Counted from the stretch's first letter, positions 1-7,126 are shown. The stretch is 10,461 nucleotides of DNA from Pseudomonadota bacterium (GCA_015222985.1 JADFWI010000475.1:1-10461), one strand, 5' to 3'. Notes: generated by a model from the letters alone, not told the origin. Numbers and translations: made by a program.

Positions 1-436
1 CCTTCTCCTGACACTCGCGGCAGATGCCGAAAAAGTCGAGGCGATGGCTCACGACCCGATAGCCCGTTTTTCTTGACACCTCTTTGCACAGTCCAGTCAC
101 GTCGCCGACTTTCACATCAACGATGTTTCTGCACTGTAAGCATATGAGATGCGGGTGAGGATGTGGATTTCTCCCATCATAGCGGCACCCCATACCACCA
201 AAGCTGAGTTCCATGACCTGTCCCATCTCTTTGAGCAACGTTACAGTCTTGTATATGGTGGCCAGGCTGGTCATCGGAAAATCCCCTCTTACGCGCTCGT
301 AAATCTCTTCCACACCTGGATGCTTCCGGCTAGCTGCCAGAATCCTCAGCACAGCAAGCCTCTGAGGGGTCAGACGATAGCCCTGTTCTCTCAATCTAGC
401 GATCATTTCATCCAGACGTGTGTCAAGATCAGCCAC
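1..436 (-). CDS. Fur-family metalloregulator, PerR-like (3' end cut by window edge)
   Basis: A DNA-binding, metal-dependent repressor of the Fur superfamily. Reading the minus strand from a GTG at 436-434 gives 145 codons to the window edge, close to the usual full length, so only the last few residues are missing. The start is set by AAGGAGG (plus-strand 447-453) ten bases upstream; no ORF with an ATG start covers this gene. The N-terminal winged helix includes RLTPQR (about 21-26) and TIYKTV (about 60-65). Two CxxC pairs (C99/C102 and C139/C142) match the structural zinc site. H39, the Asp of RYD (87), the HPHPH run (92-96) and D107 in IVDV match the regulatory metal site. Asp rather than Glu at 107 is the residue typical of peroxide-sensing PerR rather than iron-sensing Fur, so PerR is favoured, but regulon and metal are not shown. 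It is transcribed divergently from the glycosyltransferase gene. Confidence 0.9.
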   Translation of the reverse strand, partial: MADLDTRLDEMIARLREQGYRLTPQRLAVLRILAASRKHPGVEEIYERVRGDFPMTSLATIYKTVTLLKEMGQVMELSFGGMGCRYDGRNPHPHPHLICLQCRNIVDVKVGDVTGLCKEVSRKTGYRVVSHRLDFFGICRECQEK

Positions 437-507
437 GGGCTTGGAGCCTCCTTGCGGCGGACTTCTTTGGCCAGAAAAAGTGTGTATAGAGAAGTTTTAG
501 TTCTTTC

Positions 508-536
508 CAAATAATAGTTTTCCATAAGATTGTCAA
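508..536 (-). promoter_or_regulatory. Possible promoter of the Fur/PerR-like gene
   Basis: On the minus strand a perfect TTGACA (plus-strand 531-536) is followed 17 bases later by TATTTG (508-513), or 14 bases later by TATTAT (511-516). The position, about 75-100 bases upstream of the GTG start, suits a sigma-70-type promoter. The spacing to the better -10 is short and the correctly spaced -10 is imperfect, so this is tentative. The AT-rich stretch 500-530 is where an autoregulatory Fur/PerR box would be expected, but no convincing inverted repeat was found. Confidence 0.35.
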
Positions 537-580
537 TCTGTTCGTAGTAATCTTGGTAAAAGGGGGCTATAGGAGGCAAA

Positions 581-670
581 ATGTGTCTCGTGAAAAATCC
601 GGAAAACGGAAAAAAGACAGCAAGGTCATATGAGGAACAATTTGGCTTGCCGCAGAGGTACATTCTCTGA
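581..670 (+). CDS. Possible 29-residue small protein
   Basis: An ATG preceded four bases upstream by a perfect AGGAGG (571-576) opens a 29-codon frame ending in TGA at 668-670. The product starts MCLVKNPENGKK and ends PQRYIL; it is polar, basic in its first half and has no membrane segment. I recognise no family. The strong Shine-Dalgarno sequence is the only positive evidence; no promoter was identified upstream, and the stop codon overlaps the extended -10 motif of the following promoter. It could be a chance ORF or a leader peptide. Low confidence. Confidence 0.2.
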   Translation: MCLVKNPENGKKTARSYEEQFGLPQRYIL

Positions 671-676
671 TATAAT
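647..676 (+). promoter_or_regulatory. Extended -10 promoter for the glycosyltransferase gene
   Basis: TATAAT at 671-676 is preceded by TG one base away (TGATATAAT, 668-676), a perfect extended -10 element. TTGCCG (647-652) lies 18 bases upstream as a partial -35. Transcription would begin near 683, leaving a leader of about 90 bases before the ATG at 775. Confidence 0.6.
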
Positions 677-774
677 AGAAGTATGTAATAGGTCGTACAA
701 CGCTCGGATCAATGAAAATCCTTTCTCATCGACACGCAAGTTCATTCCTTCATGGGCACTAGATTCACGGCCTT

Positions 775-1449
775 ATGAAGCTATCCATTATCATACCTGC
801 ACTGAACGAAGCGCAGATATTGGGAAACACCCTCGAAAGCCTCAAGGGGCCACCTGTCGAGATCATTGTAGTGGACGGCGGCAGCAGGGACGGTACTGTT
901 GAGGTGGCCCGTCAATACACCTCGCACGTTCTCGTTACGCGCGCAGGTCGCGGCTTTCAGCAAGACACAGGGGCACGTCAATCACATGGCAACGTGCTGG
1001 TTTTTCTCCATGCAGACACACAACTGCCCGGAAAGTATCCCCATCTCATTCATCAAGCATTGGATGATCCGGGCGTCATCTTTGGCGCCTTTTCCCTGGG
1101 CATTCACCGATCCACACCTGTCTTAGATTTTATCGCCTTCATCGCCAACTTGCGATCGCAGCTTTTTAAGCTGCCATATGGAGACCAAGCCCTTTTTGTA
1201 CGACGAGACTCCTACTTCCAAGTGGGCGGATTTCAAGATTGGCCCATCATGGAAGACGTGGACCTAGTTCGTCGGTTAAATCGTGCGGGGCGCTTTAAAC
1301 TGGCCTGCGGCTCCGTAAAAACATCGGCCCGACGCTGGGAAAAGGAAAACTTGATTTTCACAACCATGAGGAATTGGTCCCTAATGATTCGATACTACAT
1401 GGGAGTCCCTCCACAGGCCTTGGCCCGCCATTATCCCGACACCCGATAG
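775..1449 (+). CDS. Family 2 glycosyltransferase (rSAM/selenodomain-associated transferase 2 type)
   Basis: A GT-A fold, nucleotide-sugar-dependent glycosyltransferase of 224 residues, probably cytoplasmic or membrane-associated. It begins with the family-typical SIIIPALNEA (4-13). It has the nucleotide-binding VVDGGSRDGT (32-41), the metal-binding HADT (79-82, the DxD equivalent), and a C-terminal acceptor/base region with MEDVDL (159-164) and TSARRWEKE. This compact architecture without C-terminal membrane helices matches the TIGR04283 family, named for association with radical SAM/selenodomain proteins; the acceptor of that family is not known to me. The ATG is chosen because it sits exactly at the conserved first beta-strand, although its ribosome-binding site is weak. 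The neighbours do not reveal the substrate. No clear terminator follows. The family call is firm; specificity is unknown. Confidence 0.87.
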   Translation: MKLSIIIPALNEAQILGNTLESLKGPPVEIIVVDGGSRDGTVEVARQYTSHVLVTRAGRGFQQDTGARQSHGNVLVFLHADTQLPGKYPHLIHQALDDPGVIFGAFSLGIHRSTPVLDFIAFIANLRSQLFKLPYGDQALFVRRDSYFQVGGFQDWPIMEDVDLVRRLNRAGRFKLACGSVKTSARRWEKENLIFTTMRNWSLMIRYYMGVPPQALARHYPDTR

Positions 1450-1696
1450 AAAAGGCCTGAATACATTCTATTTATCCATGCAATTAACCAAGTTAAGCAC
1501 GCCTAGTCCTCTGTCAAGGAAGTTGAGCGGTTGCCGGTTAGATGAGAGCTGTTGGCCGGGATCTTTTTGCCGAGACAAAACCTCATCCATGTCAAGCCAA
1601 CTCAGCGCCTTGACTTATCAAAGCGCAGTATTAGGTTTCCAAGATAAGTCCACAACTCAAATGTCTATTTTTCTGTCTGCAGAAAAGGGGATTTGT
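1450..1696. other. Intergenic stretch with no recognised gene
   Basis: About 250 bases between the glycosyltransferase and the msrB remnant. A frame stays open through it (from 1478), but its translation is low-complexity Ser/Leu/Cys-rich sequence without a recognisable motif, ahead of the remnant's own start at 1697. A TTGACT at 1610-1615 lacks a good -10 at normal spacing. No convincing terminator hairpin is seen. Confidence 0.5.
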
Positions 1697-2031
1697 ATGT
1701 CAAACCGGTTGCCCATTTTTCTAATCTATATACGTATCATTGTAGTCATTGCTCTTTTTACTGCTGATAAGCAAACAGAAACGTTGGCGGAACAGATTCT
1801 TGAACCTCCCGCTGAGAAGGAGTCAAACATGCTTGAGAAGATAGTGAAAAGCGATGAAGACTGGAGGAAGATACTGACACCTGAGCAAATACAGAATTAC
1901 TCGCAGAAAAGGAACTGAACGACCCTTCACAGGAAAACACCACAACTTTAAAGGCAACGGGGCTTCGTTACTGTATTAATTCAGTTGCACTCAGTTTTGT
2001 TGAGAAGACAGGACATAAGGCGGGGAAATAG
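1697..2031 (+). pseudogene. msrB: Methionine-(R)-sulfoxide reductase B remnant (frameshift plus internal deletion)
   Basis: An ATG at 1697, with AAAAGGGG upstream at 1683-1690, starts a hydrophobic N-terminus (about residues 5-20, signal peptide or anchor). A linker and a typical MsrB entry follow (SDEDWRKILTPEQ, then QK). The frame stops at TGA 1916-1918, but the next frame from 1911 continues the family motif GTERPFTG...HNFKGNG until about 1962. The third frame from about 1957 then reads TGLRYCINSVALSFVEK and stops at TAG 2029-2031. TGLRYCINS is the C-terminal MsrB motif holding the catalytic cysteine. About 75 residues that normally lie between these parts are missing, including both CxxC zinc motifs, GWPSF and the GHVF..DGP segment. 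The single-base shift lies in or next to AAAAGG (1907-1912). The product cannot be an active reductase. Confidence 0.85.
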
Positions 2032-2081
2032 TGTCACCTCAGTTGACATATGAATAAACGCATTGCGTGGGGGAAAATTCA

Positions 2082-2981
2082 ATGAAGATTGGTTTTGTTG
2101 GTTTAGGGAAAATGGGCGGACGGATGGTTGAGCGTTTGATGGAGGCCAGGCATGAGATAGTCGCCTTCGACCCGATTGAAGAGGCAGTGAGAGAAGCGCA
2201 AAATAGAGGGGCAATACCTGCAAGTTCCTTCCAGGGGCTAGTTGACCAACTTGACGCGCCTCGTGCTGTTTGGGTTATGGTGCCGTCCGGCAAGCCTACA
2301 GAAGATACGGTCACAACCTTATCCAGTCTCTTAGAAGGTGGAGATATCCTGATAGATGGAGGAAACTCCTTTTACAAGGATTCCATGAGGCGGGCACAAG
2401 CGCTTCAAGCAAAGGGTATATCGCTTCTCGACGCAGGCACAAGCGGCGGAGTCTGGGGACTAAAGATTGGCTACTGCCTGATGGTTGGTGGAAAAGAGAG
2501 GGCATTTAAGAAAGCGGAGCCTCTGTTTAAGGCATTAGCCCCGGAAAATGGCTATGCCTATGTGGGCGCAAGCGGCGCCGGGCATTTTGTAAAAATGGTC
2601 CATAACGGCATTGAATATGCTTTACTCCAAGGCTATGCTGAGGGCTTTGAGATTCTGAATGCCAAAAAAGAGTTCGATCTTGACCTAGAAAAGATTGCGC
2701 ATCTGTGGAATCAAGGCAGTGTTATTCGCTCTTGGCTCTTGGAACTGGCGGCGGACGCCTTTAAGAAAGACCCCCATTTGGAGTCAATACGGGGATACGT
2801 TCAGGACTCCGGAGAAGGTCGCTGGACAGTAGCCGAGGCCATGGAAAACGATGTGCCGGCACCCGTTATCACGTTGTCTCTCTTGGAACGGTTTCGTTCG
2901 CGCCAGGAGGAATCCTTCACCGCCAGAGTAATTGCTGCATTGCGCGATGAGTTTGGCGGACATGGGGTCAAGAAAAAATAG
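2082..2981 (+). CDS. gnd: 6-phosphogluconate dehydrogenase, short NAD-type, decarboxylating
   Basis: Oxidises 6-phosphogluconate to ribulose 5-phosphate and CO2 in the cytoplasm. The 299-residue length matches the short bacterial form rather than the roughly 470-residue form. The Rossmann motif GLGKMG is at 7-12. D30 at the end of the second beta strand predicts NAD rather than NADP. IDGGNS lies at 91-96 and the substrate loop DAGTSGGVWG at 117-126. GAGHFVKMVHNG (165-176) carries the catalytic lysine (K171) and N175. The helical C-terminal domain includes GEGRWT. An upstream in-frame GTG at 2067 would add five residues; the ATG at 2082 is preferred because the conserved KIGFVGLG strand starts there and a G-rich GGGGGA lies about eight bases upstream. 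The next gene, zwf, starts immediately after the stop, so the two are surely co-transcribed. Confidence 0.93.
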   Translation: MKIGFVGLGKMGGRMVERLMEARHEIVAFDPIEEAVREAQNRGAIPASSFQGLVDQLDAPRAVWVMVPSGKPTEDTVTTLSSLLEGGDILIDGGNSFYKDSMRRAQALQAKGISLLDAGTSGGVWGLKIGYCLMVGGKERAFKKAEPLFKALAPENGYAYVGASGAGHFVKMVHNGIEYALLQGYAEGFEILNAKKEFDLDLEKIAHLWNQGSVIRSWLLELAADAFKKDPHLESIRGYVQDSGEGRWTVAEAMENDVPAPVITLSLLERFRSRQEESFTARVIAALRDEFGGHGVKKK

Positions 2982-3986
2982 GTGAAAGAAGTGGATCAAG
3001 ACAACCGAACCAATGAAATCGGCCAAACAGTGGTCAAAGTCGGTGAGGTGCCCACAGGGGAGCCGGGATCGTGCGTGATTGAAGTGCCCGGTGACCCATG
3101 TGCCATTATCATCATCGGGGCCTGTGGGGACCTCGCACGAAGGAAGCTCGTACAGGCCCTTTTCAGACTTTTTGAGAACGGCGGACTACCGGACCCTTTT
3201 CTGATTGTGGGCGTGGATCTCGTTCAAATGAACACAGAAGAGTATCGGGATTTCATCAAAGAGTCTGTACAGACCTTTGGAGGGGTAAAACCCATTGAAA
3301 AGGACTGGAATGCCTTTGTGTCACAGCTTCATTACATAAGCATGAGCCCTGAGGCGGATTCACCCTATTCGGAACTCGGAGATTTTTTGATAAGCAGGCT
3401 TCGTTATCTCCACATTCCTGGAAATCGCCTCTTTTATCTTGCTGTGCCCCCCACCCAATATGTCAAGATTATCGGTGACCTGGGCAAGGCCTCTCTTTCG
3501 GAGGAAAGCGGCACATGGTCCGGATGGTGCCGCGTGGTCATCGAAAAGCCTTTTGGGCGTGATCTAAAAAGCGCTCAGGATTTGAATCGCCACATTCATG
3601 AGTACTTTCGCGAAGATCAAGTCTATCGCATCGATCACTATTTGGCCAAGGAGACAGTACAAAACTTGCTTATGTTTCGTTTTGCAAATGCCATCTTTGA
3701 GCCTATATGGAACCGGCGATATATTGATCATGTACAAATCACGGCTGCGGAAACGCTGGGTGTGGAACATCGCGCAGTGTATTATGAGCAGGCAGGGGTG
3801 CTGAGAGACATGTTTCAAAATCATATGCTCCAGCTTTTGGCCATGACCGCTATGGAGCCGCCCTCTCTGTTTGAAGCGGACCGGGTGAGGGATGAAAAAG
3901 TAAAGGTTTTTCGGTCTCTCCGGCCTTTTCCCGTAAACAGGATTTTGAACACCTTGTTCTGGGCCAGTACACGGCCGGAACGATAG
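2982..3986 (+). CDS. zwf: Glucose-6-phosphate dehydrogenase, N-terminal part (frameshifted gene)
   Basis: Oxidises glucose 6-phosphate to the lactone while reducing NAD(P), supplying the pathway that gnd completes. The coenzyme motif GACGDL is at 46-51 and EKPFG at 188-192. The substrate signature RIDHYLAKE is at 216-224, with the phosphate-binding H219 and K223. The likely general base H281 (QNH) lies 62 residues later, as in the Leuconostoc enzyme. After RSLRPFP (311-317) the frame reads unrelated sequence and stops at 334, whereas the +2 frame continues the family with DFEHLVLGQYTAGTIGG. The gene is therefore broken by a one-base loss near 3926-3940, next to TTTTCCC. The N-terminus is about 35-40 residues longer than usual. 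The GTG at 2982 abuts the gnd stop; GTG at 2991 is an alternative, since AGGTGA (2980-2985), overlapping the gnd stop, would be a good ribosome-binding site for it. Confidence 0.9.
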   Translation: MKEVDQDNRTNEIGQTVVKVGEVPTGEPGSCVIEVPGDPCAIIIIGACGDLARRKLVQALFRLFENGGLPDPFLIVGVDLVQMNTEEYRDFIKESVQTFGGVKPIEKDWNAFVSQLHYISMSPEADSPYSELGDFLISRLRYLHIPGNRLFYLAVPPTQYVKIIGDLGKASLSEESGTWSGWCRVVIEKPFGRDLKSAQDLNRHIHEYFREDQVYRIDHYLAKETVQNLLMFRFANAIFEPIWNRRYIDHVQITAAETLGVEHRAVYYEQAGVLRDMFQNHMLQLLAMTAMEPPSLFEADRVRDEKVKVFRSLRPFPVNRILNTLFWASTRPER

Positions 3987-3997
3987 GCGGGCAGCCG

Positions 3998-4582
3998 ATG
4001 CCTGGATACAGAGAGGAACCGGGCGTGGATAAGCACTCGCTGGTTCCCACCTTTGCAATGGCCAAGCTCTTCATCGACAACTGGCGTTGGCAGGGGGTGC
4101 CCTTTTATCTGCGTTCAGGAAAAAGGATGACAAAGAAGATCACTGAAATCGCTATTCAGCTTAAGCAGGTCCCAAATCTGATGTTTCGCAATGTGTTGTC
4201 TGAAGCCATTTATCCTAATGTACTGGTCCTGAGAATTCAACCGGACGAAAGAATCACCTTGACGTTTCAGACAAAGCTTCCTGGCGCAAAAGTTTGCCTG
4301 CAACCGGTGACCATGGATTTTCATTACAGTTCCGTTAAAGAAGCCACATTTTTGGACGCTTACGAAAAGGTCATTTCGGATTGTCTGCTGGGGGACCACA
4401 TGTTGTTCGTCCGGCAGGACGGAGTGGAGCAGTGCTGGACTTTTCTCTCGCCAATTCTGGATGCCTGCGAAACATGTAAAGATCGTGAACAAATGCTCCG
4501 TTTTTACAAAGCAGGCACATGGGGGCCCCGGGAGGCCGATGACCTGATAACAGGTGACAGCCGTGCATGGCGGGATGTTTAA
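3998..4582 (+). CDS. zwf: Glucose-6-phosphate dehydrogenase, C-terminal part (frameshifted gene)
   Basis: This frame carries the rest of the G6PDH beta+alpha domain. It reads PGYREEPGV, then KLFIDNWRWQGVPFYLRSGK, a hallmark of the family, and later residues typical of the C-terminal sheet. The homologous sequence starts before the ATG, at about 3941, in the same frame, so 3998 is only the first ATG after the frameshift and not a biological start. No ribosome-binding site precedes it. Together the halves make about 533 residues if one base is restored. Whether this is a true pseudogene, a sequencing error or recoding cannot be told from sequence alone; sequencing or assembly error at the homopolymer is the simplest explanation because both halves are otherwise well conserved. 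Confidence 0.9.
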   Translation: MPGYREEPGVDKHSLVPTFAMAKLFIDNWRWQGVPFYLRSGKRMTKKITEIAIQLKQVPNLMFRNVLSEAIYPNVLVLRIQPDERITLTFQTKLPGAKVCLQPVTMDFHYSSVKEATFLDAYEKVISDCLLGDHMLFVRQDGVEQCWTFLSPILDACETCKDREQMLRFYKAGTWGPREADDLITGDSRAWRDV

Positions 4583-4609
4583 TTTTCATCCATAAGAGGA
4601 GGACAACGG

Positions 4610-6046
4610 ATGTCAAAGTACGATTATGACATGATCATTATTGGGGGAGGTGCGGCAGGCTTAACCGTAGCGGCCGGAGCGGCCCAGCTTGGGGCGAAAA
4701 CAGCCTTGATCGAAAAAAATAAACTGGGAGGAGACTGTCTGTACTACGGCTGTGTCCCCAGCAAAACCCTGATAAAGACGGCAAAGGTCTACCACTATGC
4801 AAGAAACTTGAAGGCCTTTGGCTTGCCAGAGGTAGATGTCCCCCCCTGCGACCTGAAATCGGTCATGAATCATGTTAGAGAGGTGATTGATAAGGCAGCG
4901 ATACACGATTCTGTGGAGCGATTTGAAGGCTTGGGTGTAGACGTAATTTTTGGGAGTGCGGAGTTTGTGTCCGAACACGAGGTGAAAGTAAACGGAAAAC
5001 CCTTGTCCGGCAGCCGCTTCACGATTGCTACGGGAAGCAGCCCCATGGTTTTTCCTATTGAAGGATTGCAACAGACCGGTTTTATTACGAATGTTGAGAC
5101 CTTCTCCCTGAAAGAGCTGCCCCCCCTACTCGTGGTCCTTGGCGCAGGCCCCATTGGTGCGGAACTGGCCCACGCCTTTGCCAGACTTGGGAGTACGGTT
5201 ACCCTCATTGATTTAGTCGAATACCCCTTGAGTGTTGAAGACTACGATATGGCCGAAGTGGTTATCAAGCAGATGGTTAACGATGGTATATCCCTTCGGA
5301 TGAGTTCAAAGGCAAAAAAGGTTTATCAAGAAGGGAATCACAAAGTAATGGTCATCGAGAACAGAGAGGGACAAGAAGAAGCCATTCAATGTGATGAGAT
5401 ACTGGTGGCCACAGGACGAAGAGTTAATGTTGAAGGGTTAAATTTGGAAGCTGCGGGCGTCATCTATACGAACAAGGGGATTGAGACAGATCTCCACATG
5501 AAGACAAGCCAGAAGCATATCTATGCCGCAGGAGACGTAAACGGCAAATTCCCTTTTACCCATATGGCCGGGGCCGAGGGGTCGGCTATCGTGAGAAATG
5601 CCATCATGCACATCCCGGGCAAGATTGACTACAACTTGACCCCATGGGTTATTTTTACGGACCCGGAAATTGCGTCCGTTGGCTACAATGAACAACGGGC
5701 CAAGAACGACGACATTGCCTACGATATCCACGTGGAAGCGTTTGAGGAGGTGGACCGTGCATTGGCAGAAAGCGAATACCAGGGAAAGATCAAGATCCTC
5801 ACCGAAGCAGGATCTGACAAAATTATTGGTGTTCAAATCGTTGGGTTACATGCCGGGGAACTCATCGGTTCGTCGGTTATCGCCCTAAACAAGGGCATGA
5901 AACTATCCGACCTGGCGACCCAGATTTTTGCCTATCCAACTCTATCGGAAATACATAAAAAGAGTGCCGGCAAATACTATGCCCAGAAGATTTTTAGTCC
6001 TAAAGTTAGAAGTATCTTAAAGTTCCTTTTTGGTTTTCAGGGGTAA
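4610..6046 (+). CDS. Flavin pyridine nucleotide-disulfide oxidoreductase (dihydrolipoamide dehydrogenase/mercuric reductase-like)
   Basis: A 478-residue cytoplasmic FAD enzyme that would pass electrons from NAD(P)H to a disulfide. The FAD motif GGGAAG is at 12-17. The redox pair is C43/C48 in GGDCLYYGCVPSK. GAGPIG (178-183) binds the nicotinamide cofactor; the acidic D201 after the next strand favours NAD(H). ATGR is at 267-270 and the second FAD motif AAGDV at 306-310. The dimerisation domain ends with AYPTLSEI (441-448). In true dihydrolipoamide dehydrogenases the residue before PTLSE is the catalytic His (HPTLSE); here it is Tyr 442. The enzyme has neither the N-terminal heavy-metal domain nor the C-terminal Cys pair of mercuric reductase. 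Its substrate is therefore unknown. GAGGAGG about eight bases upstream supports the ATG. It lies 27 bases after zwf. Confidence 0.9.
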   Translation: MSKYDYDMIIIGGGAAGLTVAAGAAQLGAKTALIEKNKLGGDCLYYGCVPSKTLIKTAKVYHYARNLKAFGLPEVDVPPCDLKSVMNHVREVIDKAAIHDSVERFEGLGVDVIFGSAEFVSEHEVKVNGKPLSGSRFTIATGSSPMVFPIEGLQQTGFITNVETFSLKELPPLLVVLGAGPIGAELAHAFARLGSTVTLIDLVEYPLSVEDYDMAEVVIKQMVNDGISLRMSSKAKKVYQEGNHKVMVIENREGQEEAIQCDEILVATGRRVNVEGLNLEAAGVIYTNKGIETDLHMKTSQKHIYAAGDVNGKFPFTHMAGAEGSAIVRNAIMHIPGKIDYNLTPWVIFTDPEIASVGYNEQRAKNDDIAYDIHVEAFEEVDRALAESEYQGKIKILTEAGSDKIIGVQIVGLHAGELIGSSVIALNKGMKLSDLATQIFAYPTLSEIHKKSAGKYYAQKIFSPKVRSILKFLFGFQG

Positions 6047-6097
6047 GGGATTGAGTGAAACCGATGACTTCACGTTCTATAAAAAAGGAGCCTGCGA

Positions 6098-7102
6098 GTG
6101 GCCTGGCGCATTAGTCCGAAAATTGAAGACATTCTGAAAAAAGGTGAAGGGCTGGAAGGATTGAGCGATGAAGAAGCTGTCGCGCTTCTATCCCTGGAGT
6201 TGCATAGCAAAGAAGTCTATGCACTAATGGAGACGGCCAATGCCGTATCCCGTGAGCAATTTAACGGAAAAGGCGAAAACCACTTTCATATTGGACTCAA
6301 TGCCGAGCCTTGTCCCTTCAACTGTCGTTTCTGTTCGCTTGCCAAAGAGATTGGTATCTTTACCAGCAACGTTGAATTCACCCGGGAAGAAGTCGTCACA
6401 TGGGCCAGAATGGCCGAATCTCAACATGCAGATGCCTTGAACCTTATGACAACAGGAACCTATGGTTTCAACCGGTTGCTGGAGATTGGAAGCGTATTGA
6501 ATAAGGATGTCTCGACACCTCTGGTAGCCAATACAAGAGACATAAGTCATCGGGAAGGCGAAGCGCTCCTCAAGGCCGGCTTTGTTGGAGCATATCATGC
6601 GGTGCGGTTGGGTGAGGGCAGAGACACACCCTTTAAGATCGAAAAACGTATTCGTACCATCACTGTTCTTAAAGACGTGGGACTCCTTTGGATGAATTGC
6701 GTGGAACCCGTGGGTCCTGAACACGATTTTAGAGAAATTGCCTATCTCATGGTCCTGGCACGACAATATGGCGCCACTTACAGCGGGGTGATGCGGCGGA
6801 TCAACTTCCCAGGATCGCCTTTTGAGAAAGAGGGCATGATCAGCGAACTGGAAATGGCCAGAATGGTGGCCGTGAGCCGTTTGGTCATGGGCGACGTTCC
6901 AAGGGCTCACTGTACCCACGAACCCCACTCTGCTTCTTTGCTTGCCGGGGCCAATTTGTTTTTTCCCGAGGTAGGAGCCAGCCCCCGTGACGGTAGAGCG
7001 GATACAGGGGAAGGTCGCGGGAAAAGCCTGGCGGCTTGTCGGCAGATGTTTATTGAAATGGGATGGGATCCGGATTTACCGTCCAAATTGTTTTGCAGAT
7101 AG
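6098..7102 (+). CDS. Radical SAM protein related to biotin synthase
   Basis: A cytoplasmic [4Fe-4S] enzyme that cleaves S-adenosylmethionine to a radical; 334 residues, about biotin-synthase length. CPFNCRFC (72-79) is the CxxxCxxC cluster motif. The remainder follows a BioB-like TIM barrel: NLMTTGTYG (115-123), AYHAVRLGEGRDT (165-177), NCVEPVGPEH (200-209), MRRINFPGSPF (232-242), SLLAGANLFFPEVG (280-293). Of the three BioB cysteines for the second [2Fe-2S] cluster only one counterpart is apparent (C201); further cysteines are C272 in AHCTH, C314 and C333. It is therefore probably not canonical biotin synthase. A LipS-type sulfur-inserting role is a speculative alternative. GTG start, set by AAAAAAGGAG seven bases upstream. 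It is 51 bases after the disulfide oxidoreductase and 24 before the binding-protein gene, suggesting linkage to the importer. Confidence 0.85.
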   Translation: MAWRISPKIEDILKKGEGLEGLSDEEAVALLSLELHSKEVYALMETANAVSREQFNGKGENHFHIGLNAEPCPFNCRFCSLAKEIGIFTSNVEFTREEVVTWARMAESQHADALNLMTTGTYGFNRLLEIGSVLNKDVSTPLVANTRDISHREGEALLKAGFVGAYHAVRLGEGRDTPFKIEKRIRTITVLKDVGLLWMNCVEPVGPEHDFREIAYLMVLARQYGATYSGVMRRINFPGSPFEKEGMISELEMARMVAVSRLVMGDVPRAHCTHEPHSASLLAGANLFFPEVGASPRDGRADTGEGRGKSLAACRQMFIEMGWDPDLPSKLFCR

Positions 7103-7126
7103 AAAAAAGGACATGAGGTACAGTCA

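Larger units (their letters stand above)
437..774. other. Divergent intergenic region (338 bases)
   Basis: The stretch between the minus-strand regulator and the plus-strand glycosyltransferase gene. It contains the regulator's ribosome-binding site (447-453), a possible minus-strand promoter, a possible 29-codon plus-strand ORF (581-670) and a good plus-strand extended -10 promoter (647-676). From 677 to 774 I see an untranslated leader with no clear hairpin, riboswitch or further coding sequence. No tRNA or repeat is apparent. Confidence 0.6.

Noticed and set aside
149..514. Plus-strand 121-codon ORF over the left end
   Set aside because: It lies opposite the Fur/PerR-like gene, has no recognisable motif and no ribosome-binding site; the minus-strand frame carries clear Fur-family motifs.
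500..530. Fur/PerR box in the regulator's own promoter region
   Set aside because: AT-rich, but I could not find a 7-1-7 inverted repeat resembling TTANAATNATTNTAA.
403..663. Minus-strand 86-codon ORF upstream of and overlapping the regulator
   Set aside because: It overlaps the first codons of the regulator in another frame, and the good AAGGAGG serves the regulator's GTG. No family resemblance.
1530..1572. Rho-independent terminator after the glycosyltransferase
   Set aside because: CCGG...CCGG followed by a short T run is seen, but the stem is only four pairs with a long loop.
1916..1918. In-frame TGA as selenocysteine in the msrB-like sequence
   Set aside because: The neighbouring frame continues the family motif GTERPFTG directly, so a one-base frameshift explains the stop; the catalytic Cys position is elsewhere and is encoded by TGT.
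2043..2048. Perfect TTGACA just upstream of gnd
   Set aside because: No acceptable -10 element at 15-19 bases; the sequence there is GC-rich. Not called a promoter.
6224..6928. Minus-strand 234-codon ORF
   Set aside because: A shadow of the radical SAM gene; its translation has no motif, while the plus frame has CxxxCxxC and a BioB-like fold pattern.
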